From: Rhodococcoides corynebacterioides NBRC 14404 | GTDB lineage: Bacteria; Actinomycetota; Actinomycetes; Mycobacteriales; Mycobacteriaceae | Assembly (NCBI RefSeq): GCF_001894765.1 | Contig: NZ_BCWV01000005.1 | Coordinates: 341,982-405,981, forward strand | DNA: 64,000 nt | Direction: 5' to 3' | In this document: in pieces, positions 45,391 to 56,696 of the stretch | How the letters are laid out: each line of letters opens with the position of its first letter | Numbering within the stretch: position 1 is the first letter of the stretch | Program-made: the position numbers and the translations under genes | Notes under the pieces: generated by a model | Database searches by the model: none | Told to the model about the DNA's origin: nothing | The model's input: the letters and a program-made list of their open reading frames with translations, nothing else

Positions 45391-45714
45391 CTACTGCCCG
45401 AGCCAGAGACGCTTGCGGCAGACGGTCAGCATGGCGTCGGCCACGGCGGGATCGACGCGCACCGCCTTGCTCTCGAGGAGATCCTTTGCGCGCGTGAAGA
45501 ATTGGGTGGTCGACAGGCCGAACTCGACCAGGATGTCCTCGGACCGTCCGCCACCGTAGGCGTACCACCGCTGCAGGAAGGCGACCACGTGCTGGTCGTC
45601 CGGCGCCGCGAGGGTCTCGGCCGCCGGTGTCGCCCCGAGCCCCGTCGATCGGGATGCTGCTGCTCGGGATGCGACAGGGAAAGGTGTACTCGTCACGGAT
45701 GGAGTATTCACCAT
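45391..45714 (-). CDS. Small DUF3263-like protein
   Basis: The 107-residue protein has a Ser/Thr/Ala-rich lead of ~38 residues followed by a compact helical part, DDQHVVAFLQRWYAYGGGRSEDILVEFGLSTTQFFTRAKDLLESKAV, which resembles DUF3263, an actinobacterial domain with a helix-turn-helix look (EFGLSTTQFF). It may bind DNA. ATG at 45714; the 77-bp gap to the divergent carbonic anhydrase holds both promoters. No function is known. Confidence 0.65.
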   Translation of the reverse strand: MVNTPSVTSTPFPVASRAAASRSTGLGATPAAETLAAPDDQHVVAFLQRWYAYGGGRSEDILVEFGLSTTQFFTRAKDLLESKAVRVDPAVADAMLTVCRKRLWLGQ

Positions 45715-45791
45715 CGCTCCGACAGTCCGGTGTCGGTTCCGTGAACACGGTGCGCGCGTCGAATCACGATGGCCGTTGTTAGTGTCGGCGA

Positions 45792-46301
45792 ATGGAACAG
45801 ACGTATCCCTTCGCCGGTCACAGCCCCTCCGTCGCCGAGGATGCGTGGCTCGCTCCGGGTGCCGCCGTGATCGGCCGCGCCACCCTCGCGGCCCGTACGG
45901 CCGTGTGGTTCAACGCCGTCGTGCGCGCCGATGCCGAGACCATCTCGATCGACGAGGAGAGCAACATCCAGGACGGCTGCGCGTTGCACGCGGATCCCGG
46001 CGCACCGCTGACCGTCGGCAAGCGGGTGAGCGTCGGGCACAACGCCGTGCTGCACGGCTGCACCGTCGAGGACGACGTTCTCGTCGGTATGGGCGCCACC
46101 GTCATGAACCACGCCCGCATCGGCACCGGGTCGATCGTCGCCGCCGGCGCGCTGGTCACCGAGGGCACCCAGATCCCGCCGAACTCGTTGGTCGCCGGGG
46201 TTCCCGGCAAGGTGCGGCGGGAGACCACGGAGCAGGAGCGCGAGGCCATCGGCTTCAACGCCGCCGGCTACGTCGCGCTCATGGAGCAGTACCGGGGCTG
46301 A
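45792..46301 (+). CDS. Gamma-class carbonic anhydrase family protein
   Basis: The 169-residue left-handed beta-helix protein has hexapeptide repeats (isoleucine/valine every sixth residue). The three likely zinc histidines are His66 (ALHAD), His83 and His88 (GHNAVLHGC), with the 17- and 5-residue spacing of YrdA/CamH relatives. The acidic proton-shuttle loop of archaeal Cam is missing, so activity as a carbonic anhydrase is uncertain. It acts as a trimer by family. It ends 49 bp before a bidirectional terminator facing tRNA-Pro. Confidence 0.88.
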   Translation: MEQTYPFAGHSPSVAEDAWLAPGAAVIGRATLAARTAVWFNAVVRADAETISIDEESNIQDGCALHADPGAPLTVGKRVSVGHNAVLHGCTVEDDVLVGMGATVMNHARIGTGSIVAAGALVTEGTQIPPNSLVAGVPGKVRRETTEQEREAIGFNAAGYVALMEQYRG

Positions 46302-46349
46302 CCTCTCAAACCGGCCCTCGAGAAGGGCACCGAGAACGACACCGAGAAC

Positions 46350-46390
46350 GAGAAAAGCGGCTCCGGACGTGATGTCCGGAGCCGCTTCTC
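46350..46390. terminator. Bidirectional intrinsic terminator
   Basis: GAGAAAAGCGGCTCCGGAC (46350-46368) pairs with GTCCGGAGCCGCTTCTC (46374-46390) around GTGAT; the outer A-rich/T-rich edges help in both directions. It ends the carbonic anhydrase message from one side and the tRNA-Pro transcript from the other. Confidence 0.88.
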
Positions 46391-46393
46391 GCG

Positions 46394-46467
<74 letters not shown>

Positions 46468-46579
46468 CGGTCCACACGAAGCGGACCGTGCATCCCCTCT
46501 CGGGAACGGTGAAACACTACCTCAGGCGCGGCGCCGGAAGCCAATCGCCTCGCGGCCTCCGGTCACCCCGCCCGGGTAG

Positions 46580-48016
46580 CTACTTCCGGCGCTCGCGCTT
46601 CTCCCGGATGCGCACGGAGATGCGCACGGGGCTGCCGTCGAAGTTGAACTCCTCGCGCAACCGACGCTCGAGGAACCGCCGGTAGCCTGCTTCGAGAAAG
46701 CCCGTGGTGAACAGCACGAAGGTCGGGGGGCGCGTCCCGGCCTGCGTCGCGAACATCACCCGCGGCAGACGGCCACCGCGCATGGGCGGCGGGGTCGCGG
46801 CGACGACGTCCTTCAGCCAGGAGTTCAGGCGGCCGGTGGGAATGCGCTTGTCCCACGAGTCCAACGCCGTCTCGAGCGCGGGCACGAGCTTCTGCACGGC
46901 GCGACCGGTGCGCGCCGAGACGTTGACGCGCGACGCCCACGGCACACGCGCGAGGTCGCGGTCGATCTCCCGCTCGAGCTGGTGGCGTCGATCCTCGTCG
47001 ACCAGGTCCCACTTGTTGAAGGCGATGACCAGGGCGCGGCCCGCCTCGGCGACCATCGACAGCACGCGCAGGTCCTGTTCGGAGATGACCTCGGAGGCGT
47101 CGATCAGCAGGATCGCGACCTCGGCGGCGTCGATGGCGCCGCGGGTGCGGAGCGAGGCGTAGAACTCGGCGCCGCTGGCGTGGGTGACGCGCTTGCGCAG
47201 ACCCGCGGTGTCGACGAACCGCCACACCTTGCCGCCCAGTTCCACCAAGGAGTCCACCGGGTCGACGGTGGTGCCGGCGACGTCGTGCACCACGGACCGC
47301 TCGTCCCCGGTCAGCTTGTTCAGCAGCGACGACTTGCCGACGTTCGGCTTGCCCACCAACGCCACTCGGCGCGGCCCCGCGACGCCGGTCCCCTCGCGCG
47401 GGGTCTCCGGGAGCACCTCGAGCACGTCGTCGAGCAGGTCGCCGGTCCCGCGGCCGTGCGTGGCGCTGACCGTGCGCGGCTCGCCGAGCCCGAGCGACCA
47501 CAACGCCGCCGCCTCGGACTCCACCCGCTCGTCGTCGACCTTGTTGGCCACCAGGATCACCGGGGTCTTGGACCGGCGCAGCACGCGGGCCACCGCTTCG
47601 TCGGTGGCGGTGGCACCGACGACGGCGTCGACGACCAGCAGGATGGCGTCGGCGGTCTGCATGGCCTGCTCGGCCTGCCGGGCGACGGACTGCTGCATGC
47701 CCTTCGCGTCGGGCTCCCAGCCGCCGGTGTCCTGCACCATGAACCGTCGGCCGGACCAGTTGGCCTCGTACGAGACGCGGTCACGGGTGACGCCGGGGAC
47801 GTCCTCCACCACCGCTTCACGACGGCCGATGATGCGGTTGACGAGGGTCGACTTGCCCACGTTCGGCCGACCGACGACGGCGAGGGTGGGGACGGCGACC
47901 TCGGGCTCGTCGCCCTCGGGAGCGTCGAGATCGAGCTCGTCCCAGTCGGTTTCGTCGGTCCAGACGCCGTCGGAGGCGAAGACCTCGGTGACGTCGGTGA
48001 GATCGTGGTCGCTCAT
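46580..48016 (-). CDS. der: Ribosome-assembly GTPase Der (EngA)
   Basis: The 478-residue protein has tandem GTPase domains, the first with GRPNVGKST (residues 49-57), DTGGWE and NKVD, the second with [17 protein letters not shown] and NKWD, plus a C-terminal KH-like domain ([29 protein letters not shown]). It matures the 50S subunit. An acidic N-terminal lead of ~45 residues is typical of actinobacteria. It overlaps cmk by ATGA and is the last gene of the long leftward chain; a 112-bp gap with tRNA-Pro follows. Position equals Rv1713. Confidence 0.97.
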   Translation of the reverse strand: MSDHDLTDVTEVFASDGVWTDETDWDELDLDAPEGDEPEVAVPTLAVVGRPNVGKSTLVNRIIGRREAVVEDVPGVTRDRVSYEANWSGRRFMVQDTGGWEPDAKGMQQSVARQAEQAMQTADAILLVVDAVVGATATDEAVARVLRRSKTPVILVANKVDDERVESEAAALWSLGLGEPRTVSATHGRGTGDLLDDVLEVLPETPREGTGVAGPRRVALVGKPNVGKSSLLNKLTGDERSVVHDVAGTTVDPVDSLVELGGKVWRFVDTAGLRKRVTHASGAEFYASLRTRGAIDAAEVAILLIDASEVISEQDLRVLSMVAEAGRALVIAFNKWDLVDEDRRHQLEREIDRDLARVPWASRVNVSARTGRAVQKLVPALETALDSWDKRIPTGRLNSWLKDVVAATPPPMRGGRLPRVMFATQAGTRPPTFVLFTTGFLEAGYRRFLERRLREEFNFDGSPVRISVRIREKRERRK

Positions 48017-48711
48017 GATCGAGCTCCTTGCAGGTCGTGGACCAGGCGCAACAGGGCGTCGATGACGCCGTCCTTGGTCAGGTCGCTCGTGTCGACGGTG
48101 ACGGCGTCGTCGGCGGGACGCAGCGGCGACAGGGCGCGCGTGGAGTCCGCGAGGTCACGACGCTGGACGTCGGCGAGCACGCCGGCGTAGTCGTCGCCGC
48201 GGCCGTCGGCCACGTTCTGGTCGTTGCGTCGCGCGGCGCGGGTCTCCGCGGACGCGGTCAGGTAGATCTTGAGGTCGGCGTCGGGGAGGACGACGGTGCC
48301 GATGTCCCGTCCCTCGACGACGACGCGGTCGCTGCGCATCGCGATGTCGCGCTGCATCGCCACGAGCTTCTCGCGCACGGCCGGGACGGCGGACACGGCG
48401 GAGACCGCCGCGGTCACCTCGGCGCCGCGGATGGGCCCGGTGACGTCCTCCCCCGCGACCTCCACACGCTCGGCGGTCGGGTCGGTCCCGATCTCGAGCG
48501 GCAGCGACGCAGCGGCCGCGGTCACGGCGTCGACGTCGGTCGAGTCGACGCCCTGCGAGAGCACCCACACCGTCGCGGCGCGGTACATCGCGCCCGTGTC
48601 GAGGTACGACGCGCCGAGTCGCGACGCGAGCAGCCGCGACACCGACGACTTGCCGGTGCCCGACGGGCCGTCCATCGCGACGATCAGGCGCTCGCCTCCG
48701 GCGGCGCTCAC
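48013..48711 (-). CDS. cmk: Cytidylate kinase
   Basis: The 232-residue kinase phosphorylates CMP/dCMP with ATP. The P-loop is GPSGTGKSS at residues 15-23. [33 protein letters not shown] and RRNDQ are family hallmarks. The GTG start overlaps the rluB-like stop, and its own stop overlaps der. The combination rluB-cmk-der is conserved in many actinobacteria (Rv1711-Rv1713), linking nucleotide supply with ribosome assembly. Confidence 0.97.
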   Translation of the reverse strand: MSAAGGERLIVAMDGPSGTGKSSVSRLLASRLGASYLDTGAMYRAATVWVLSQGVDSTDVDAVTAAAASLPLEIGTDPTAERVEVAGEDVTGPIRGAEVTAAVSAVSAVPAVREKLVAMQRDIAMRSDRVVVEGRDIGTVVLPDADLKIYLTASAETRAARRNDQNVADGRGDDYAGVLADVQRRDLADSTRALSPLRPADDAVTVDTSDLTKDGVIDALLRLVHDLQGARS

Positions 48712-49736
48712 AGCCCCACCGCCCCGTAGAGGCTGCCGACCTCGCCGCGACCGAGGACGCGCAGCGTGCCCGGCCGCTGATCGCCGAGGGCGACGGCGCC
48801 GATGTCGGTGCGGACCAGGCGCCGCACCGGGAAGCCCACCGCGTCGAACAGGCGACGCACGATGTGCTTGCGACCCTCGTGCAGCACCACCTTGACCAGC
48901 GTGCGGCCCTCGTTGACGTCGAGGATGGTGAAGGCGTCGACCTTGGCGGGGCCGTCCTCGAGCTCGACCCCGGCGCGCAGCTGCTTGCCGGCGCTGCGCT
49001 CCATCACCCCGTGAACGGTGGCGAGGTAGGTCTTGGACACCTCGAACGACGGGTGCATGAGCCGGTGGGCGAGATCGCCGTCGTTGGTCAGCAGGATCAG
49101 GCCCTCGGTGTCGGCGTCGAGGCGGCCGACGTGGAAGAGACGTTGTCCGGCCTGAACGCGCTCGGAGACGATGTCGCCGATGCAGGGACGGCCGAGATCG
49201 TCGGACATCGTGGACTGCCAGCCGCGCGGCTTGTTCAGCGCGATGTGCACCAGGTCGGCCTTGACCACCACGCGGATGCCGTCGACGCGCACCACGGCGC
49301 TGCCCGGGTCGACCCGCACGCCCTGCTCGGTGACGATGCGGCCGTCGACCTCGACACGGCCCTGCTCGATGAGTTCCTCGGCGGCGCGGCGGGAGGCGAC
49401 GCCGGCCTGCGCGAGCACCTTCTGCAACCGCACGCCGTCCTCGGGTGCGACGTGCGGGCGACGCGAGGTGTCGGTGTTCTGGTGCCGTGCGGGCTTGGCA
49501 TTGGAGATCGTCGGCGTCGCCGGGGTGGCCTTCTCGGGCTTCGGCTTGCGCGCGCCGGCCTTCGGCTTGCGGGGGTACTTCGCCCCGGTGGTGCGCGTCT
49601 CGGTCCGGCGCGTGTACGCCGCGGCGGCCACCTTCTTGTTGGGGCGCTTCTTCTTGCGTTCGGTCGTGGTGTCGGGGTTCGCGTCGGGATTGTCGTCCCG
49701 GTCCGGTGTGCCGTCACGGCGAGCGGAGTCAGTCAC
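48708..49736 (-). CDS. rluB: 23S rRNA pseudouridine synthase, RluB family
   Basis: The 342-residue protein has a long Lys/Arg/Pro/Thr-rich lead (~residues 1-95), probably disordered and RNA-binding, then an S4 domain ([22 protein letters not shown]) and the RsuA/RluB catalytic core with [10 protein letters not shown] (Asp nucleophile), ALNKPRG and [11 protein letters not shown]. It converts a uridine of 23S rRNA helix 89 to pseudouridine in the E. coli RluB model. The GTG start lies 9 bp after scpB. Position equals Rv1711. The basic extension is longer than in E. coli and may aid binding to early ribosomal particles. Confidence 0.92.
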   Translation of the reverse strand: MTDSARRDGTPDRDDNPDANPDTTTERKKKRPNKKVAAAAYTRRTETRTTGAKYPRKPKAGARKPKPEKATPATPTISNAKPARHQNTDTSRRPHVAPEDGVRLQKVLAQAGVASRRAAEELIEQGRVEVDGRIVTEQGVRVDPGSAVVRVDGIRVVVKADLVHIALNKPRGWQSTMSDDLGRPCIGDIVSERVQAGQRLFHVGRLDADTEGLILLTNDGDLAHRLMHPSFEVSKTYLATVHGVMERSAGKQLRAGVELEDGPAKVDAFTILDVNEGRTLVKVVLHEGRKHIVRRLFDAVGFPVRRLVRTDIGAVALGDQRPGTLRVLGRGEVGSLYGAVGL

Positions 49737-49745
49737 TGCGTCTAC

Positions 49746-50435
49746 CTATTCGTCTGTCTCGGTTCCGAACTCGGTCGTCGGGTTCGGATCGGCCTCGGCT
49801 CGGCGCTGTGCACGCAGAACCCGAGGATCGGTGTCCATGCTGTCATTGATGTCGTCGATCATGTCGACGCCGGGCAGCAGCGGTGCCAGTTCGGGAAGAT
49901 CGCCCAGCGACGACAACCCCAACCGTTCGAGGAACATGTCCGTGGTGACGTACTGCGTCCCACCGGAGTCGGGATCGGGTCCCGCCTCGGCGATCAGTCC
50001 GCGGGCCAGCAGGGTCCGCATCACACCGTCCACGTTCACCCCACGCACTGCACCGACCCGTGCGCGGGTAACCGGTTGACGATAGGCGATGACGGCGAGC
50101 GTTTCCAACGCCGCGCGCGTGAGCTTGGACCGGGCGCCGTCGAGCAGGAGTCTCTCGACGTACGGCGCGAACTCCGTCCGGGTGTAGAACCGCCAGCCGT
50201 CGCCGACGAACCGCAGGTCGATGCCGCTCCCCCGCGCCGTGAAGTCTTCGGCGATCCGGGTGAGCAACGCCTCGATGCGCGCTCGGTCACACCCCGTCGC
50301 GGAGACCAGCTGATCGACGGTGGCGGGACTGTCCACGACCAACAGGATCGACTCCAGCGCGCCGCGCAGCTCGACGTCGGTCAGCGTCTCGTCCGGCTGC
50401 GGCTCGTCGGTCGAGTCGTGCTCCGGGTCGGTCAT
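49746..50435 (-). CDS. scpB: Segregation and condensation protein B
   Basis: The 229-residue protein has two winged-helix domains (LRGALESILLVVDSPATVDQLVSATGC ... SKLTRAALETLAVIAYRQPVTRARVGAVRGVNVDGVMRTLLARGLI) and an acidic C-terminal tail. ScpB dimers bind ScpA and the SMC head to condense and segregate the chromosome. The ATG at 50435 overlaps the scpA stop (ATGA), giving stoichiometric expression. Matches Rv1710. Confidence 0.95.
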   Translation of the reverse strand: MTDPEHDSTDEPQPDETLTDVELRGALESILLVVDSPATVDQLVSATGCDRARIEALLTRIAEDFTARGSGIDLRFVGDGWRFYTRTEFAPYVERLLLDGARSKLTRAALETLAVIAYRQPVTRARVGAVRGVNVDGVMRTLLARGLIAEAGPDPDSGGTQYVTTDMFLERLGLSSLGDLPELAPLLPGVDMIDDINDSMDTDPRVLRAQRRAEADPNPTTEFGTETDE

Positions 50436-51283
50436 CCGTAGTCCTCCATGCGGGTGGTGTCGAGGTCGTCGTCGTCGCCGGTCCACCGCACCTGCAGCGC
50501 ACCCAGCGCTTCCGGCTGATCGAAGGTGACCGCCTTCTCCCGGTACAGCTCGAGCAGCGCCAGGAAGCGGACGACGATCTCGACGGGCGCGGTGCAGTCG
50601 GCCACCAGGTCGGCGAACTCGGTCCAGGCGCCCTCGCCCCGCTCCCGCAGCATCGCCAGGACGGTCGCGGCGTGCTCGGCCACCGAGACGGGCGCCTCGT
50701 GCAGGTGACCGAGCCCGACAGTGGGGATCTCGCGCGGCCGGAACGCCGCGGCAGCGATCTCCGCGAAGCGCGTCGGGTCCACCCCGAGCAACACCTCCGG
50801 CAGCAGGCCGTCGAACCGCTCCTCGAGCGACACCGACCGCGGATAGCGGCGCAGCGCCGCGCTCTCGAGTTCGCCGAACAGCTGGGCCACCTGCTTGTAC
50901 GCGCGGTACTGCAGCAAGCGGGCGAACAGCAGGTCCCGCACCTCGAGCAGCGCGAGGTCCTCGGCGTCGTCGACGTCCCCCGCCGGGAGCAACCGGGCCG
51001 CTTTGAGATCCAGCAGAGTCGCCGCGACCACCAGAAATTCGGTGGTCTGGTCGAGTTCCATCGCCGCGCCGAGTTCCCGTGTGTACGCGATGAATTCGTC
51101 GGTGACCCGGTGCAGCGCCACCTCGGTGACGTCGAGGCGATGCTGCCCGATCAGCGTCAGCAGCAGGTCGAACGGGCCCTCGAAGTTGTCCAGCCGGACC
51201 TCGAACCGCTGCCGCGTCGACCGCTCCGGAGGCGAGGTGTCGGGCTCGGTGGGCTCGGTGGGCTCGACGGGGGGCGCGGTCAC
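50432..51283 (-). CDS. scpA: Segregation and condensation protein A (kleisin)
   Basis: The 283-residue kleisin starts with a Thr/Pro/Glu-rich lead and the conserved FEVRLDNFEGPFDLLLTLIGQHRLDVTEVALHRVTDEF, continues with LDLKAARLLP and ends in a winged-helix region (IVVRFLALLELYREKAVTFDQPEALGALQVRW). It bridges the two SMC heads. The GTG start overlaps parA (GTGA). The smc gene is not in the window. Matches Rv1709. Confidence 0.95.
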   Translation of the reverse strand: MTAPPVEPTEPTEPDTSPPERSTRQRFEVRLDNFEGPFDLLLTLIGQHRLDVTEVALHRVTDEFIAYTRELGAAMELDQTTEFLVVAATLLDLKAARLLPAGDVDDAEDLALLEVRDLLFARLLQYRAYKQVAQLFGELESAALRRYPRSVSLEERFDGLLPEVLLGVDPTRFAEIAAAAFRPREIPTVGLGHLHEAPVSVAEHAATVLAMLRERGEGAWTEFADLVADCTAPVEIVVRFLALLELYREKAVTFDQPEALGALQVRWTGDDDDLDTTRMEDYG

Positions 51284-52206
51284 CCGCGCGGCGAGGTGTC
51301 TCGGTGGATGACTTCGCGGGCCAGGGACCGGTAGGCCTCCGCGCCGGACGATTTCGGCGCCCAGGTGGTGATCGGCTCGCCGGCCACCGACGTCTCCGGG
51401 AAGCGGACGGTGCGGGTGATGACGGTGTCGAAGACGACGTCGCCGAAGACCTCGACGACCCGGTTCATGACCTCGCGCGAGTGCAGCGTGCGCGCGTCGA
51501 ACATGGTCACGACGATGCCCTCGAGAGTCAGTCGCGGATTGAGTCGGTCGCGCACCTTGTCCACGGTGTCGTTCAGCAACGCGAGGCCGCGGAGGCTGAA
51601 GTACTCGCACTCCATCGGGATCAGCACCGAGTCGGCGCACGCGAGCGCGTTGACCGTCAGCAGTCCCAACGACGGCTGGCAGTCGATGAGGACGTAGTCG
51701 TAGCGGTCCAGCACGGGGTGCAGGACCCGGCCGAGCGTCTGCTCGCGGCCGACCTCGGTGACCAGCTGGATCTCCGCAGCGGACAGGTCGATGTTGCTGG
51801 GGAGCAGGTCCATGCCGTCGACCCGCGTCCGCATGAGGACGTCGTCGATCGACACGCGCGGCTCGACCAGCAGGTTGTGCACGGTGAGTTCGAGTTCGTG
51901 GTGCGGCACACCGAGGCCCGCGGACAGCGCGCCCTGCGGGTCCAGGTCGACCAGCAGGACCCGACGGCCGAACTCCGCCAACGAGGCCCCGAGGTTGATG
52001 GTCGACGTGGTCTTGCCGACGCCGCCCTTCTGATTGCACATGGCGATGACCGTGGCGGGGCCGTGGGAGGTGAGCGGGGCCGGTTCGGGGATCGCGCGCG
52101 GGACGCGGCCGGTGGGGCCGAGTTCGGTCGCGGGAGCCGAGTGAGCGGGCTCCGGCTCCGGGGCGCGCGCTCGGAACAGCGCGCCGTCGTCGTGTGCCGT
52201 GGACAC
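51280..52206 (-). CDS. ParA/Soj-family chromosome-partitioning ATPase
   Basis: The 308-residue ATPase has a deviant Walker A, KGGVGKTT at residues 60-67, Walker A' DLDPQGAL and Walker B LIDCQPSLG, followed by EYFSLRGLALLNDTV. A Pro/Ala-rich lead of ~50 residues precedes it. The GTG at 52206 has an AGGGGAGA site 8 bp before it; an upstream GTG at 52242 is less likely. It sits with scpA/scpB rather than with parB, so it is the second ParA-like protein type (Rv1708) and may position condensin or envelope machinery. Confidence 0.92.
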   Translation of the reverse strand: MSTAHDDGALFRARAPEPEPAHSAPATELGPTGRVPRAIPEPAPLTSHGPATVIAMCNQKGGVGKTTSTINLGASLAEFGRRVLLVDLDPQGALSAGLGVPHHELELTVHNLLVEPRVSIDDVLMRTRVDGMDLLPSNIDLSAAEIQLVTEVGREQTLGRVLHPVLDRYDYVLIDCQPSLGLLTVNALACADSVLIPMECEYFSLRGLALLNDTVDKVRDRLNPRLTLEGIVVTMFDARTLHSREVMNRVVEVFGDVVFDTVITRTVRFPETSVAGEPITTWAPKSSGAEAYRSLAREVIHRDTSPRG

Positions 52207-52287
52207 CCGCGCATCTCCCCTCGCCTCGTACGGACCGGTCACACCGGAACGCTACCGCGTGGACCGAGCGGCGCCGACGCGGACACG

Positions 52288-53214
52288 CTACCGAGCGCGG
52301 GGATGGGCTTCGGCCCACACTTCCCGCAGGGTCGTGACCGTCACCAGGGTGTAGATCTGCGTCGTGGTCACCGACGCGTGACCGAGAAGTTCCTGCACCA
52401 CGCGCACGTCCGCGCCGCCGTCGAGCAGGTGGGTCGCGAAGGAGTGGCGCAGGGTGTGCGGGGACACCCGCGAACCGATGCCGGCGCGCTCGGCCGCGGT
52501 CTGGAGCACCTGCCACGCGCTCTGCCGGGACAGTCGTCCGCCGCGGACGTTCAACAGCAGGGCCGGGGTGCCACGGGAGACGAGGGCGGGACGTCCGCGC
52601 ACCAGGTACGCGTCGACCGCCGCCATGGCCGGTCGGCCGACCGGCACCACGCGCTCCTTCCCGCCCTTGCCGCGCAGGATCACCGAGCGCGACACGGTGT
52701 CGATGTCGTCGACGTCCAGGCCCACCGCCTCGGAGATGCGGGCGCCGGTGGAGTAGAGCAGTTCGAGGAGTGCACGGTCCCGCAGGCCGCGCGGGGTGTC
52801 GGCCGACTCCCCGGCGGCCGCGTCCAACAGGGCGAACACCTCGTCGACGGGCAGGGACTTCGGGAGGCGGCGGCCGGGTGCGGGCGGTTTGACCGCGGCG
52901 GCGACGTCCGTCTCCACGGTGCCCTCGGTCACCGCGAATCGATGCACGCCGCGGACCGCGATGACCGCACGGGCGGCCGAGCTGGACGCGAGCGGCGGGA
53001 AGTCGCCCGTGCCGGTGCGCAGGGCCTCGACGAAGTCGCCGACGTCGTGTCGGGTGACGTCGGACAGCCGCGTCCGCCCCCGCTGCGCGAGGAAGTCGGC
53101 GTAGCGCACCAGATCTCGGCGATACGACGTCACGGTGTTGCGCGCCGCACCGCGCTCCACCGTCAGATGGTCGAGGTAGGCCTCGATCACCTCGGTCGGG
53201 CTGTCAGCCGCCAT
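52288..53214 (-). CDS. xerD: Site-specific tyrosine recombinase XerD
   Basis: The 308-residue recombinase resolves chromosome dimers at dif with XerC. The core-binding SAM-like domain spans residues ~5-95; the catalytic domain carries Arg159, Lys183 (region [10 protein letters not shown]), His253, Arg256, His279 and Tyr288. It overlaps the Nudix gene by 11 bp. It is core-genome (Rv1701 position), not a phage integrase: no att site or phage gene is near. Confidence 0.96.
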   Translation of the reverse strand: MAADSPTEVIEAYLDHLTVERGAARNTVTSYRRDLVRYADFLAQRGRTRLSDVTRHDVGDFVEALRTGTGDFPPLASSSAARAVIAVRGVHRFAVTEGTVETDVAAAVKPPAPGRRLPKSLPVDEVFALLDAAAGESADTPRGLRDRALLELLYSTGARISEAVGLDVDDIDTVSRSVILRGKGGKERVVPVGRPAMAAVDAYLVRGRPALVSRGTPALLLNVRGGRLSRQSAWQVLQTAAERAGIGSRVSPHTLRHSFATHLLDGGADVRVVQELLGHASVTTTQIYTLVTVTTLREVWAEAHPRAR

Positions 53215-53833
53215 GGGCGCGGCGCTGCTCGAACGCCGTCGGCCGATCCCGCCACGGCGCGTCGGCCGGCCGCATCGGCACGGACCGCGACCGCACCGCC
53301 GCGACGGCGAGGATGCCGGCCACGGCGGATGCGTTGACGATCTCGCCGGACAGCACCCGCGCGAGCGCGTCCTCGACCGACAACCGCACCAGTTCGATGT
53401 CCGCTTCCTCGTCGCGGGCCTCCGGTCGGTCGACCTCGGACAGTCCCTCGGCGAGGAAGATGCGGACGGTCTCGTCGGTGAATCCCGGCGACGCCGCGAC
53501 GTCCACGAGCAGCGAGAACGACTCGGCCGCGAGCCCGGTCTCCTCGGTCAGCTCCCGCCCGACCGCGTCGACGGGGTCCTCACCGGGCTCGTCCAGCAAT
53601 CCGGCGGGGAGCTCGAGCAGCCGGCGGCCGAGCGGATGGCGGTACTGCTCGATCAGGACGATGCGGTCCTCGTCGTCGATCGCCACGACGGCGACGGCAC
53701 CGTGGTGCTCGATCACCTCGCGCTCGGCCGTCCGGCCACCCGGCATCGCGACACGGTCTCGCCGCAGGGCGAGGATCGCCCCCTGGTACTCGAGTTCGCT
53801 GCCCACGACCTCGAACTCGTGTCGCTCCGCCAT
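53204..53833 (-). CDS. ADP-ribose pyrophosphatase (Nudix hydrolase)
   Basis: The 209-residue protein has a Nudix box [24 protein letters not shown] with the REL-x-EE-x-G core, and upstream [21 protein letters not shown], the signature of ADP-ribose and ADP-sugar pyrophosphatases. Product is AMP and ribose 5-phosphate. It lies between pyrG and xerD, as Rv1700. ATG start at 53833, six bases after pyrG. Confidence 0.92.
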   Translation of the reverse strand: MAERHEFEVVGSELEYQGAILALRRDRVAMPGGRTAEREVIEHHGAVAVVAIDDEDRIVLIEQYRHPLGRRLLELPAGLLDEPGEDPVDAVGRELTEETGLAAESFSLLVDVAASPGFTDETVRIFLAEGLSEVDRPEARDEEADIELVRLSVEDALARVLSGEIVNASAVAGILAVAAVRSRSVPMRPADAPWRDRPTAFEQRRAHGG

Positions 53834-53839
53834 GTCGCC

Positions 53840-55663
<1,824 letters not shown>

Positions 55664-55748
55664 TCATCGAGTGGTTCGGAATACGACCGACCCACGGGAC
55701 TTCACGGTAACACCTCCGCGCCGAATCGGTCGTCGTCGCGGGCCGTGT

Positions 55749-56696
55749 CTACCGTGCGGGCGCCCCCACCGTGACGGCCGTCGCCCCGGGGCCGGTGCCG
55801 TAGCGACCCGACGCCCCGCCGAGCTGCTCCTGCAGCGCCAGCACGGTGGTGATCCGCCCGGACACGCGATCGACGTCGTCGACGGTGCTGGTTCCGGCGG
55901 CGAGCGCGGAATCCGACCGCACGACGGCGACCGGCCCACTCCCCGTGGCGGACTCGGGCCGTCCTGCCAGGACGACGCCCGCGCCGCGACCGTCCAGCGA
56001 TCCGGCGAAGCGCGCGACGATGGCGCCCCGGTTGCCGTCGGCGCCCGGGTCCTGCGCCGCGCCGGTCACGATCACGGCCAGCTGCCCGGGAGCCACCGCA
56101 CCGTCGTCGTAGGCGAGGAATCCACCGCCGCGCAGCGTGTCGAGGGCCAACGCGAGTTCGTCGGGCGTGCTCTGCGGCTGCGCCGTGGCGGGATCGAGCA
56201 ACAGAACGGTCCCCAGCAGGTCGCCGGCGAGGCTGCCCTGGTCCACGGCGCCGGTCCGCAGCTGCGCGCCGGCGGGGACGACGTTGGTCAGTCGGGTGCG
56301 CAGATCGTCGCCACTGGCGGCGGAGACGAAGGCGTCGGTCAGCCCGACGCGCCCGCTGATGCGGCCACCCGAGTCCCCGATCAGACGGGACACGCCCTCG
56401 ACGTCGGCGGGATCGGCATCCGGCGTGGTGACGACGACGACCGAGCGATCGGTGAGGGCACCCGCGACGACCCGGGACGCCACGGCGTCGTCGAAGCCGT
56501 CGGCCGCGTTCAGTCGTTCCCCGAGGGCGTTGTTGGCCTGGTCGAGCTCGTCGACTCGACTCTGCAGATCGTCGCGGTCGTCGCGCAGGCCGGACAGGAC
56601 GCGGCCGGACAGCAGTCCGGAACCGAGGACCACGCCGACGGCCAGCGCCAGGAAGACCGCGATGAGCGAGACGGTGTGCTGGCGGAGCGAGATCAC
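55749..56696 (-). CDS. mctB: Copper transporter MctB-like protein
   Basis: The 315-residue protein starts MISLRQHTVSLIAVFLALAVG with one membrane anchor, then a coiled-coil (DDRDDLQSRVDELDQANNALGERL) and an extracellular mixed domain. M. tuberculosis MctB (Rv1698) exports copper through the outer membrane and is needed for copper tolerance. GTG at 56696 overlaps the steA stop (GTGA). The frame continues seven codons upstream to another GTG, but that lies inside steA without a ribosome site. Confidence 0.9.
   Translation of the reverse strand: MISLRQHTVSLIAVFLALAVGVVLGSGLLSGRVLSGLRDDRDDLQSRVDELDQANNALGERLNAADGFDDAVASRVVAGALTDRSVVVVTTPDADPADVEGVSRLIGDSGGRISGRVGLTDAFVSAASGDDLRTRLTNVVPAGAQLRTGAVDQGSLAGDLLGTVLLLDPATAQPQSTPDELALALDTLRGGGFLAYDDGAVAPGQLAVIVTGAAQDPGADGNRGAIVARFAGSLDGRGAGVVLAGRPESATGSGPVAVVRSDSALAAGTSTVDDVDRVSGRITTVLALQEQLGGASGRYGTGPGATAVTVGAPAR

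Noticed and set aside
52288..53214. Tyrosine recombinase as sign of a prophage or island
   Set aside because: The gene is XerD in its conserved core position between a Nudix and parA gene, and no other mobile gene or att repeat is present.
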